Source: Lucifuga dentata (lineage: Eukaryota; Chordata; Actinopteri; Ophidiiformes; Bythitidae). Taken from it: 64,000 nt of DNA. The stretch is taken from assembly GCA_014773175.1 (NCBI GenBank), contig VXCM01000218.1:124001-188000 (forward strand). The letters run 5' to 3'. Each line of letters starts with the position of its first letter. The first letter of the stretch is position 1. Under the pieces are notes generated by a model that was not told the DNA's origin, ran no database searches, and worked only from the letters and a program-made list of their open reading frames with translations. Positions 12,395-23,790 of the stretch are shown one piece after another. A program made the position numbers and the translations under genes.

Positions 12395-12695
12395 ATCCAC
12401 CCATCCATCATCCATACCCGCTTATCCTCTTCAGGATCATGGGGGGCTGGAACCTATCCCAGCAGTTGCTGGGTGAGAGGCAGAGCACATTCTGGACAGG
12501 TCACCAGCCTATCACAGGGCTCACACACACTTTAGAGTTTACAGTTCACCTAACCTGCATGTCTTTGGAGGAAATCCATGCAGAGATGGGGAGAACTTAT
12601 AAACACCACACAGAAAGGACCGAGTCGGATTTGAACCCAGGACCTTCCAACTATGAGGCAACAGTGTAGCAACTAAACCGCTGTGCCGCCCTTAA
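12395..12695. repeat. teleost interspersed repeat with CCATCCATC head and GCCGCCC end
   Basis: The order of words is very familiar from fish genomes: ATCCATACCCGCTTATCCTC, GGGGGGCTGGAACCTATCCC, TGGACAGGTCACCAGCCTAT, CACCTAACCTGCATGTCTTT, GGATTTGAACCCAGGACCTT, AACCGCTGTGCCGCCC. It is a dispersed retroposon-type repeat, probably a LINE 3' end or SINE. I cannot name the family with certainty. It lies between neo1 and snx1. Confidence 0.7.
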
Positions 12696-13204
12696 GCTTT
12701 TTTTACTCAATCCAAGCACTCTTTTCAGTCAAGTAGTTTCCTCACTGTACAATGAAGGGCTGAGTATAGAAGAAGTTTTTAAGGTTTAGTTTAATATTCA
12801 TTTCTTAGTCACTTTGAATGTAAACCATTACTAACAAGTGGAAATGATAGGTTTCACTCACATTTAAAGTCTTTTTTTATACACAGACTCCTTGTTTCAA
12901 TGTGCCAAAGCCATGTGGGAAAATAGTGTGTTAAATAAGGGTTTGTCTGTGCAGTGAGAAATTCAGTAAAAGGCAAAGAACACAGTTGCAGTTTATCATA
13001 TAACTCATCAAAACTGTTTTCATATTTCTGAATCAGCATCAGCTACACATCAGTTTTTGAAAGTTTGTGCACTATAAGCTGCAAAGCAATTCTATTAGTG
13101 TACCCCCATCCAAGCACAGCCTCCATATGTTGCACCTATTGATAATCTGTCACATGATAAATATACCTGATATTATTTTTTCATTGAGATTGGTGTATTA
13201 TCTT

Positions 13205-13440
13205 ACAAGAAATTGACAAAAAGGTGGAAGAAATGCCCTATCTGACAACGTTGGTGAATCATTTTAAAAATTCCTGGATCCGGATCGGCCCCAAAATGTA
13301 ATGGGCCATGCCCACCATTCCACCAAGTTACACCAAATTGGTTCATAACATTCTGAGTAATTCTGCTAACCACAACAAACAAACAAACAAACAAATAAAA
13401 CAAAAAACGAGTGAAATCATGACCTCTGTGACAGAGGTAA
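13205..13440 (-). mobile_element. RTE-like LINE 3'-end fragment, copy 1
   Basis: On the minus strand the order is GAGGTCATGATTTC, a TTTG-rich run, GAACCAATTTGGTGTAACTT, GGGCATGGCCCATTACATTT, CCGATCCGGATCCAGGAATT. This matches the teleost repeat whose 3' part reads '...accaatttggacaaaacttg...gatccggat'. A diverged copy in the opposite orientation is at about 61720-62030. It ends about 115 bp before the snx1 start codon, so it borders the snx1 promoter. Confidence 0.55.
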
Positions 13441-13469
13441 CCACTCCTTTTCCCTGACATATATTCTAG

Positions 13470-13554
13470 GTGACCAGCAGGGGCCGCTGCACTTGATTCC
13501 TCTTCTTCGCCCCTTCCACTTCCGCTTACGTCTGTCACTCTCATAACACGGAAT
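13470..13554 (+). promoter_or_regulatory. snx1: snx1 proximal promoter / 5' UTR
   Basis: A GC-rich segment lies directly upstream of the snx1 ATG. It has a CTCF-like word CCAGCAGGGGCCGC (13474-13487, 13 of 14 to the consensus I remember) and an inverted ETS-type site CACTTCCGC (about 13517-13525). There is no TATA box, which fits a housekeeping promoter. The start of transcription is not determined. Confidence 0.5.
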
Positions 13555-15912
13555 ATGGCGGCCAGCTCGGATCGGAATCCTCCTCCTTTCCCTGCAGAGG
13601 AGCCAGAAACAGGAGTTTGTGACATGGCAGATGGAGACAGCGATGAAGGAGAAGATATTTTTGTTAGCAACGTAAGTGTGCGTTTTTTTTCTGTTCATGA
13701 AAAGTTACCGAGGCAAAGACAGGAAGTCAGCTTGGCAGCCTCTTTATCTTGATCTAACCCAACGTTTTAGCATCCAAAAACCCGAAACCAGTGATTTAAA
13801 AAGGCCTGATATGATACCAAAATTTTTATTAAACAACAAAAAAGATACAGAAATACATGAAGGTAGTGATAAACACACACATTGTATATTTTTTTTTACA
13901 AATTAGGGATAAGTTTTGTCGTTGCTTTTGGCTCTCTTGATACTTGGACGCCTAAGTTAAAGTCGCTTCTGGTTGAACGTCCAGTTTAACTTCTCACTTT
14001 CAGGGCAGTTCGTGGGATATTTTCACCAAGAATTCAGACTTTGTTTTACTAAACTGCGTGTGACGAGCCCACGAGACCCCACCCAGCACCTCCTTTGACT
14101 AATTATCTGATAAACGTCTTTAACAGTAGAGGAAGCAGCTCTTTCTCATCTTGAATATCTTATTTTTAACTTCTGCTTATTGATTATCGTTAATGGATCC
14201 CCGTCATCTCTCTGATGCGGTCTAATCTTCTTAGGGCCCACAAATACACAAGAATATAAAAAAAACTAGATATTAACAGTAATTCATATTAGAAATAAAC
14301 GATTAAAATGGTGGATGGACAGATCTCACCTGTCATCTTCCACTGTGTATCATGTTATCACCTAATTGTACATGGGCTTGTTATTTTCTGTGGATACACA
14401 GTATATTGCTCTCCTTTCATTAATGGCTGCAAGACCTTGCTGATCAAAACTTTGCTTAATTAATGTTTAATGAGATGGCCATATTTTCTCTCTCATTAGG
14501 TCGTAAAATTAATAAAATCCCCTTAAATTTCAAAGTAATGCAGACAAAGCAGGTCCAAGAAGATGAGTGTATAGTTTGACAATGATATTACTCCGTTTTC
14601 TTCAAGACACGTTGCTCTTTGAAAATCTTGCTAGTATCCATATGTTTAATATGAATTGGTAATCTTTTCCTGTCTAAAGAGCGTCTATCTAAAAGTTTGT
14701 AACAGGCTTGGGAAGGGAGAATTGGCCCTCCTTTATGTCCCTAGATAGATTTTTTTTTTTTAATTTCTTGCTAATATATTCAAGGTGTGCTTGAAAGAAT
14801 TAAGGTTTACATGACAACATGTCTATTCTAATGAAAAGAAAAGTGCCACAGTGAACTTAATTATTTAGTGTTTAGTATTCACTAAGTGTTGCAGGGGTTC
14901 CTTCAAACTTCTCTCCTCCCTGTCTGCAGATCAATCCTGTGAGCCGCAGAGTCTCCCAGCCAGATCGAGCAAGTGAAGAGCCCCAAGATCTGTTCAATGA
15001 GGAGGAGACGAGCACCGCGGCCAAGTCCAATGGCGTTCATTCTGATGATGACAATGATCTGTTCGCTGGTTAGACAACTAACATTTTCTCTCCAGTTTTT
15101 CCCATAGCTTCCTCATGTTTGCCGCACTTACTTGTTCTGAATACAATTCTCAGCCTTGTAGCCCTGGTTTAGACTGTCACGCTAGAAAAATCTGAATGTT
15201 GATTGCGAGAATCATGTATAACAACCAGCATAGATTGTCACCAAATCTGAGAATCGTATTAGCAACAGCGAAGTGATAGTTCTAGATAGTGATCTAGATA
15301 GTTACCAAGAAGAGAAGTCACATGAATAGCTCTCAAGTAGATGGTGTACAGTTTTCAAAAGGAATGAAGAAAGATCAAAAATGTGCATGAAATGGCACCA
15401 TGCATGGATTAATCTGTAACAGTGTGTGATAATTAGTGTCATAGCTTTCATGATGTAAACTGTAGCGTATCTACCATGAAGTAAAAAAGATAAAATACCA
15501 ATGGCATGTAGGGGGGTGGGGTGGGGTGGGGGGGCTTTTGAGTGATACAGAGGGTAGTAGGTGCTGGAGAATGGAGGCAACAGTATATAAATAATGTTTT
15601 GTTCAGACACATAAGTGTTTACTAGAGCTTTGATTTTTTTTTTGCAAAATTTTCATTTAGATAAAAATAATGCAACATTTTACTTTGTAAAATAAAAAAG
15701 GAAAAATGTCACTTATCCCTAAAAATTCACTTCACTTGAACCCACTGGTAATATAGGCATTGCAAACATTAAAAGATCATTCCATCTATTTTTTGGTGTA
15801 TGCTTATTGGTTTGGGGAAAAATTGCATTTTCAAGAAAATGGCACATAATTTCACACAACAGCTTTGCTGAGTTAGGCATCTGTGAGCATATATGGTGAC
15901 AGTTTCCTGATA

Positions 15913-15978
<66 letters not shown>

Positions 15979-18900
15979 GGAGTTGTGAGTGTGACTTAAT
16001 GTGGTGAATGGGTAGACAGTAGGAATTTGAAAGAGCCTTGGAATTAAGTCATCGGTTTTCCTTTCCTTTACTTTCTGGATGAAGAGACTCATCAAAAGAC
16101 TTTTTTTTTTCTTTCTCTAGAGGCTCATGTGGAGTTGAGCACAGACAAGCCTGGCAGCTCAGCCAGGAAGGAGCCTTTCACCTCCTCCGGCCCTCGACCT
16201 GCCACCTCATTCACCCAAAGCCCAGCAGCAATGCAGCCTGCATCTTTGGAGCAGGTACAGAGATTCTCAGGAACATATAAACAGTCATTTTCATGATACA
16301 CTTTTCCAAAGCTTACTCTGATATCACCTAGTAATTTGTCCGTTACAGTCACAGGTTCAAGTTGTGTTGTGAAATGTATTAACTTATTTCTCATTCATTG
16401 CAGTTAGAGGAGGAGGAGGCGAGGGATAGCTTTGACTTGGATGTTGCCGTCACTAATCCTGAGAAAGTTGGTCAGTTTTTTTTTTTTTTTNTTTTTTTTT
16501 TTTTTTTATGCTCCGTTTGTTGAAACAATATTAGAGCCATATTTATCTTATTCAATCCACAATTTCTAGTTCATTGCATTTCTAAATACTCAATAAATAG
16601 CTGAATCACCATTATTTAGAGCTATTAATTTTTTCTGTGTTTCAAGTGTGTTAAGTCAAACTTAAATGAATATCGTATCACTTCAATATCTGAATGACAC
16701 TGTCTCTTCAATGTAATCTATCCTTTTAGGAGATGGCATGAATGCATATGTGGCCTACAAAGTCTCCACCCGGGTATGTAATCAGACTTTTGTTGACAAT
16801 GCAGAATTCAACATAGATCATTTTAATGGCTTTTATATTTGGTTCTTTTATTTTTTGTGTTTCTCAACACTCCTAATAATTAAAAAATCTTTATTCCCAT
16901 TTGTAACATATTCATTTATCTACACTTCCCCTTCCACTTGTGTCCATCCCCGTCTCAATCGCCAGACTTCCTTACCCATGTTCAGGAGTAAGACCTTCTT
17001 TGTGAAGAGGCGTTTCAGTGACTTCCTTGGTCTCTATGAGAAGCTGTCAGTCAAGCAGTCACTCCATGGCTGCATCATTCCACCCCCACCGGAGAAAAGT
17101 GTCGTAGGTGGGTCACCTTCTTTTTTTTGTGTTCTTTACGTGGTTCTTTGGTTTTTGTAGTATTATATGTTTTTGTATGTTTGTCTGTGTGCCCCTTTAA
17201 CTTTTTTTTTTTTTTTTTTTTTGACTGACAGGAATGACCAAAGTGAAGGTGGGAATGGATGACCCCTCTTCAGCAGAGTTTGTTGAGAGAAGAAGAGCAG
17301 CTCTGGAGAGGTACGGATCATAGTCTGCTCTGTGTTCATCGACTGGGTCTGGGCCAATAGGTTTTTGTGAAAGTACAGATGTGTTTAAGTATATCCAGCT
17401 CCTATTTTAATTTAAATGCTTAACATGCCTCTGTTTTTGTTACTATGTAGCATAGATATCCTAGTCAAAAGGCTTCTTTTCTTTCTGTTACTCATTTAAT
17501 GTTTCTACCATCCTGTTTTGTTTTTTTTTTTTTTTTTNTTTTTTTTTTTTTTTTGGGTTTTCTTTACTTTTTTTTTCCAGGTATCTTCAGAGAGTTGTAG
17601 CTCACCCATCACTACTGCAAGACCCCGATGTCCGTGAGTTCCTGGAGAAAGAGGAGGTGAGGGATTTTGAGCTATAGAATTTCTTTCCAGTAACTGTAAG
17701 CTGCACAGTGATTTAATTTTCACTTTTCATTTGATACTGTATCAGTACATAATCACTTGTCAATACAGAAATGACCACATTTTCCTAGATACAGCACAGC
17801 AGTTGTATATAAAATTTGTTCAAGAAAATGATTGAAGGCTCTAAAACAGGAATGATCAGTTTATTAGTATAATTTGCTGCAGAATTGGAAACATAATAGC
17901 TTTTATAATTACTGTTTAATTTTTCTCCACTGCAGCGTTATGTTTACCTCCACTTGGGGAACTAAAGCCTGTTTGTGCATGCAAATTGTTTCAGGTCTAA
18001 ACTGTGTAAAAACAGGTATCGAATGTGGAAGATGTAGAAGGGCTGTCAAAAAAATCAGAAAAAAATCTAAAGACCTGTAGTGTAAATGTTGCATATGAGA
18101 AATGTGAATTTCACACTCCTAAAGGGTAAATGAGATGTGTGTGTGTGTTTTCAGCTACCCAGGGCAGTGAACACCCAGGCGCTGAGTGGAGCTGGCTTCC
18201 TCAAAATGATAAATAAGGCATCAGATGCTGTCAACAAGATGACCATCAAGATGAACGAGTCAGACACCGTAAGAGGCTTTATTAATGTCTACGCTGGTGT
18301 GATTTTGACATGCAAATGCAGATATATGGTTGAGAGTCAGATGCATAATAAATCTCTTGAAGAAGAGGAAATATCCACCTTGAAAGATCAATGAAAGCCG
18401 TTGAAAATTTTAATGACGATGAAACAAATACCAAAAAGGGACATTAAATTGTTTTGTTTAAACCGTAATGATGATTGGTGGATTGTATTACAGTCACAGT
18501 TGTAGTTACTTATAGCAGATAAAACAGCTACAACTGATACTGCAGGACTGCAGACACTGTGCTTTTCCCACTGTGTATTGCAACATTGTAATCATCTTTA
18601 TATAGATGATAGTGGGATAAAAAGGACTCTTGATGATGAGGTGCATTAGTGATATTGTCACATTTGTGCTGTTTGTATTAGTGGTTCGAGGACAAGTTCC
18701 AGGAGGTGGAGAGTGAGGAGCAGCAGCTGAGGAAGCTCCACGCTCTCATCGACTCCCTGGTTAATCACAGGAAGGGTGAGTTCCACTGTCAGTTAAATAA
18801 AGAATTGCATGCTAGATTAATGGTTGTCCTTCTGCCCATGTAGAAAGTTTTCCCTTTCATTATAGTAAAAATGAAATAATTATCAAACTTTTCCAATTGA

Positions 18901-21636
18901 AGCAACACAAGTGGACAGCTGCTTAGAATTTTAAAGACGAAACAAGCTGACAATTTATTACACTGAGAAATGCTGTTTTCTCTCCAACACCAGAGCTGTG
19001 TGGGAACACGGCAGTATTTGCCAAAAGCATGGCCATGTTGGGAAACTCTGAGGACAACACCGCTCTGTCCCGGGCCCTGTCCCAGCTGGCAGAGGTGGAG
19101 GATAAGATGGAGCAGCTGCATCAGGAGCAGGCAGCCAGTGACTTCTTCATCCTTGCAGAACTGCTGGCTGATTACATCCGTCTGCTGGGTGCTGTGCGGG
19201 TAAGCTCGCTGCCAGGGCAAGCGTTGACCACACAGCTGATAGAGGTCAAGCTAAATCCTCTAGAGGCTCCAAAACTTGAAAATAAATAAATAATAATACA
19301 CCTCAAGTAGTTACAGTTAACTGCCTAATAAAAAGAAAATTCATGTGTTGAGTCTGTGAATCAAAATACATTATTTTATGGAGAAATTCCACAATTTGGT
19401 TTCTCAAGCATTACTCCAGAAATCCACCATTAAGTATACTACAGGCCAGAAGTTTGAGGCCACCCCCAGATTTAAAAAAGAAATCATCAATACACTGTAT
19501 GTTTTACAATTTATTGTACAGGAAATGACAAAAATATATAAAATAAAATACAACTAATTAGTTTTCAAGAAGAATTTGTCAGCAAGAGCACATTATATAG
19601 CCACTATGTTTACATAATGTGATGTAAGAAAAGATTTTTAATGAAGGCATGCCCAGTCTGTATTAGTGCACTGGCACTCCAATTGTGTTTCAACCCCTTG
19701 CCCAAACTCTCTTGCTTATGTGTTTTCATGTTCTATTCAATAGCTGCTGTCTGCCTTCTCCCACATCATTTTGGGATTAACTTGCTATATAGTCTGGTCA
19801 TGCTAAATCTGGGGGTGGCCTCAAACTACTGGCCATAGTGTATAGCTATGGGTTCAGATCCTGAATTGGCAAACAGATGTGGTTTGCATCACAATATGCA
19901 CTTTTATACAAAAGTATACACAATATTGTCAGAGTCTTCATGAAGTAATTAGTAGCAGCAGTGCCAGTGTGTCATGATCAGCGATTTCAAAGGGGGTAGG
20001 TAGCCTCTTATGAAATAATCCATCTTGTGATATTTCTCACTATAAGGCACTATATGCAGTGAGTTTAGAAATTGAACATGATGGAAAGAACAAATCTGTG
20101 ATTTAAAGCAGGAAATGAAGCCATGTTAAGTTTTTGTTGGACCGCAGTGCTTTAACACAATAGAAAACTCATTTCATAATCTTGATCGCACATTTACACA
20201 CAGTGTGTTCATCAGCTTTCCCGGTGATCAAAACATTTTGCATGAAGATGTAATCTAAAATGTCATCCACAGGGTAGTTTTGACCAGCGCGTGCGGGCAT
20301 GGCAGCGATGGCAGGAGGCTCAGAGTACGCTCCAGAAGAAACGAGAGGCAGAGGCCAAGCTGCTGTGGGCCAACAAGCCAGACAAACTGCAGCAGGCCAA
20401 AGAAGAGATCAATGAGGTAACAGACCTCAGTGTCCCGTGCAGTACGGCAGCCATTAAAGCAGCCTCGAGTTAACCCTGCACAAGCTGTAAAACACTCTGC
20501 AATGCTGTGTTTTTTCTCTTGAACATTTTATTAAGATATTAAGATAAAAAAAAGGCACTATATTGAATCAAGAAAATGACATGATAAACCTAGACAAGAG
20601 ATATGATACAATAAATATATGGTACACTAAGAATGTCCACCTACATCACAGCCACATCCCCTTTATTTTCAAATATAGTCCAATGACCAAACTGGTTTGA
20701 CTTTTAAGTTACAGTTAACCAGGCTGCAAAATGGCCCATGTAAGTTCATACTGGCCATGTTGATCTAAAGGGGGATAGGACCTTTTAGTAACCAGCCAGT
20801 TGAGCTATTGTGGTACCCTAGATAAGGCCAAAAATGAACTGACTGTTTTCAGTATTTTTTGTAGTTAAACCAGTTTCTTTTCTAATGTCTTCATACATTT
20901 ATTAAGATTACCTGCATCACTATCTTGTTTTATACCAATGACCTATATAACAGAAGTCTTTGGTGCCTTACACATCTTGTACTTAAATAGTCATAATCAG
21001 GGCACTGCCATCTTAATCACATATCTGTTTGTGCTGGAAAACAGCAAGATTAACTGCATGTGATTGTTTCTGTTTTTCTCTTCGTTTGTGTCTTCAGTGG
21101 GAAGCGAGAGTTACTCAGTACGAGAGAGATTTCGACAGGGTCGGCATGACATTACGGAAGGAGGTGCTCAGGTTTGAGGTACGCTGATGTCCATTTGCGT
21201 ATGTGGTCTGGTCTTATGCAGGCTTTACACAGCAAACGGATTAAGACACAACAACACTTTTATCCTTACAGAAAGAAAAAGCCAAGGACTTCAAGAGCCA
21301 GATAATCAAATATTTGGAGTCAATGCTGCAATCTCAGCAACGGGTACGGTTTAATATTAATATCAAGCATTACATTATACATCTACAGATTTTTCAGCAG
21401 TTACCCTTTATTTAACATAAAGATTTGAAATACTTTCCTTGAAGTATTGAACATTGCTTTCATGAGTGCCTAAGTGTTATTTTAATGTTTAAATAATGAG
21501 ACATTTTGCAGCTTTGAAGGACAATAGCATGATTTCAGCAAGGTTTAATGACCTTTTCATTCTTTTCTCCCCAATCATATTCCAGCTTATAAAGTTTTGG
21601 GAGGCGTTCCTGCCTGAGGCAAAGGCAATAGCTTAA
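13555..21636 (+). CDS. snx1: sorting nexin 1
   Basis: SNX1 is a PX-BAR protein of the retromer-associated membrane coat. It binds phosphoinositides on early endosomes and tubulates membrane for endosome-to-Golgi retrieval. Fifteen coding exons: 13555-13671, 14930-15068, 16121-16254, 16404-16470, 16730-16773, 16966-17107, 17232-17310, 17581-17656, 18155-18268, 18682-18775, 18994-19199, 20273-20416, 21098-21178, 21272-21343, 21586-21636. They total 1560 nt, or 519 residues; human SNX1 is 522. The acidic N terminus has DSDEGEDIF and [11 protein letters not shown]. The PX domain (about 150-270) has [22 protein letters not shown] (basic pair at residues 182-183) and IIPPPPEKS. The BAR domain (about 290-519) has [40 protein letters not shown] and the C terminus [13 protein letters not shown]. 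The start fits GAATATGG. Every splice phase is consistent. Several introns contain poly-T runs with N at 16491 and 17538, but no exon is damaged. Confidence 0.97.
15511..15534 (+). other. G-quadruplex-forming run
   Basis: Four G tracts of 6, 4, 4 and 7 bases are separated by single T residues (GGGGGGTGGGG, then TGGGGTGGGGGGG). Tracts of four or more with one-base loops are the most stable class of parallel quadruplex. The G-rich strand is the snx1 sense strand, so it would also form in the pre-mRNA of intron 2. Confidence 0.8.
15918..15974. repeat. (AG)n microsatellite
   Basis: About 28 uninterrupted AG units lie in snx1 intron 2, about 150 bp before exon 3. Confidence 0.95.
19439..19840. 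mobile_element. Tc1/mariner-type MITE, copy 1
   Basis: Terminal inverted repeats are CTACAGGCCAGAAGTTTGAG plus GCCACCCCCAGATTTA at the left, and TAAATCTGGGGGTGGCC plus TCAAACTACTGGCCATAGTG at the right. They are bordered by TA, as expected for Tc1/mariner insertion. The element is about 400 bp, has no transposase, and sits in the snx1 intron before exon 20273-20416. A second copy in inverted orientation is at 33863-34313. Confidence 0.85.
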
Positions 21637-22830
21637 TGAAGTGGGAGACTTTTAAGTACCCCAACTGCCTTTATGAACACTTTACCTCTTTACCAGGAAC
21701 TGAGAGGACAATTTTGAAATACAACAGAACTTCCATCCATATTTTTTTTTATTTCTCTGAACTTCAGCAGTTCATTGATATGATATGCTGCCACATTTAC
21801 ACAATATTTCTTTTCTATAATTTCTTGTTTATGTTTTTGACTTTAAGATGGCATAAAGCAGGAATCATTGGAGATTACATTGGCCTTACTATTGCAAAAC
21901 CCAGTGTATCTCAATGGAATATTATTATATTTATGTTTTTTTTTTTTTTTTTTTNTTTTTTTTTTTTTTTTTTTGCTCAAATAGCATATTAAACCTTTAA
22001 CACTGAGGTACTGCCCTAGAGTAACATTGTCTATAGTTTACAGTAGAAGATAGATGTATGTAAGTCATTCCAGTTTAACAATTTTTGTTGATGGACGCAT
22101 GTCAGATAATGTTTTGATGCACTAAGATGGAGAAAGCAATTTTTAAGTGAAATACCACTATTGATGACGGAGGTCATTTATGAGTAGTATTAGCACATTT
22201 TTACAGTTTACTACACAACGCATATTTACGGACAGCAGAAATCATATTGAAACGCATAGTATACAGGGTTACAGATTTGTGAGAGTTGTTACAAAACGAT
22301 AAAAGTGAGATTACAGCGAGCAAAAGTTGAAGAAATGCAGTCACTACTTTGTTGGTATTTTATACAATGATGTATTTACCAGAATCGCATTAATTATAAG
22401 TCTGTTCTTCCACAAGTCTTAAATACTTATTAGATTTAGTGTGCTAGAGATACGCTGTGAGTCATACATGATCTGTCTCTATAGACACTGAGGCCCAAAC
22501 ATTTCATTTGGAACTGCTGCAGAGATTATTTACTGCTCGTGTAAATTACTCTTCACATGTACGTACGCTACTTGAAACTAATCATATGCATCACTGTCAA
22601 ATATTATTGGTATCCATACACTTTTGATAAGTTCATTCAGCAAAGGCACAGACATTCAAGTGATAATGTCCCTTATTTTCCTATCCAGCATTTGTAAGCG
22701 TAGTTTTCTGTCATGTCATACTTGCATAAGAATGTGCTTTATTTTTGTAACCACTTTGCATTAGCACACACATTTTCCTGGAATTGCTATACAGGTAGAT
22801 GTAAAAAATAAATAAATTGATTAAGCTTTG
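21637..22830 (+). other. snx1: snx1 3' UTR
   Basis: AT-rich non-coding sequence follows the snx1 stop. Overlapping AATAAA signals at 22807-22812 and 22811-22816 make cleavage near 22830 likely. N 21955 lies in a poly-T run. No other gene is visible. Confidence 0.6.
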
Positions 22831-23550
22831 ATCAACGTCCCTGTTTCTTTTTTCTTTTGATTTTGGTTGTTAAGATTTTGTTCGGTTGGTTTTCTGACTT
22901 AGATCATATTATTAAAAAAAAAAAAAAAAAAANTAAAAAAAAAAAAAAAAAAGGTGCTATTCAAAATTCTGATTCCCCAAGTATTTGTTAGTATCTCCCA
23001 TAATACATGTTTTGAGGTGTAAATGATGTAGGTGTTACTGCTGAATACAAACGAGATGTTATGTAGCTTATGTTTACTATTTTTTTCTCCATTATTAATA
23101 TATATCAGCAACAAACAGGCATTAAATCTGCAGATACATAGAAAAAGAAGAAATGGTGCTTGTGCCACGATATAGAAAAATTTAAAAACATTGCTATTCT
23201 GATGAATCAAATTTATTAGGCATTTATTTAGTGACTACAAATTAATGCATCTTGATTGTTGAAATTTCATTTATTACATTGTTTCACTTAACAGCATTTA
23301 ACACTGCTTTAGAACACAAAATGTATATCTCCAGAACTAAGATGGGACTTAGAAAGATGTATATTACATCATTTGCGGTGGCTTTATGAATGAATTAAAT
23401 TCTGTAAAGGAATGGTCAAATGGAAGTAAAGTACTAAAATCATCAACAACCTTTGTTGAGCTTTGGAAAGAAAAGTTGAATTACTGTGATTCCGACTGTG
23501 TTTGCGTAGTTGTGTCAGTACGTGTAGAAATAAACAACACTAGTGACCTG
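22831..23550. other. snx1-csnk1g1 intergenic spacer
   Basis: About 0.7 kb of AT-rich DNA with a poly-A run broken by N 22933. No gene or recognisable transposon was seen. GC content rises from about 23550 into the csnk1g1 promoter. Confidence 0.6.
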
Positions 23551-23559
23551 GAAGTGTGT

Positions 23560-23790
23560 GCTGTGAAGCGGGCGGTGCCGTGTTTCTACATCCGGTATCT
23601 TCGAACCTTTCACGGGCAGCGAAGGCAGACGAGTAGCGGAGAATTCACGAAGCTGCTACTACGCTCCCGGTAGAAAACATCAGTAACAAGTCACGCTGTA
23701 AACCTCAAATAAGACTCTACAACATCGTATTCACTCGGTGCAACAAGTACGGAAGCTGTGCCCTGATCGTGAGGATTCATAAGAGCGAAG
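23560..23790 (+). promoter_or_regulatory. csnk1g1: csnk1g1 promoter and non-coding exon 1
   Basis: A CpG-rich stretch (GCGGGCGGTGCCG, ACATCCGGT as an inverted ETS-like site, CTACGCTCCCGG) ends in a strong splice donor at 23791 (GAAG-GTGAGC). The next acceptor in the right context is at 30974-30975, so this is the likely untranslated first exon, separated from the ATG exon by a 7.2 kb intron. Its 5' limit is unknown. Confidence 0.65.

Noticed and set aside
13203..13670. 155-codon open frame on - strand
   Set aside because: It is the antisense of snx1 exon 1 fused to the RTE-like repeat 13205-13440. No protein family is visible.
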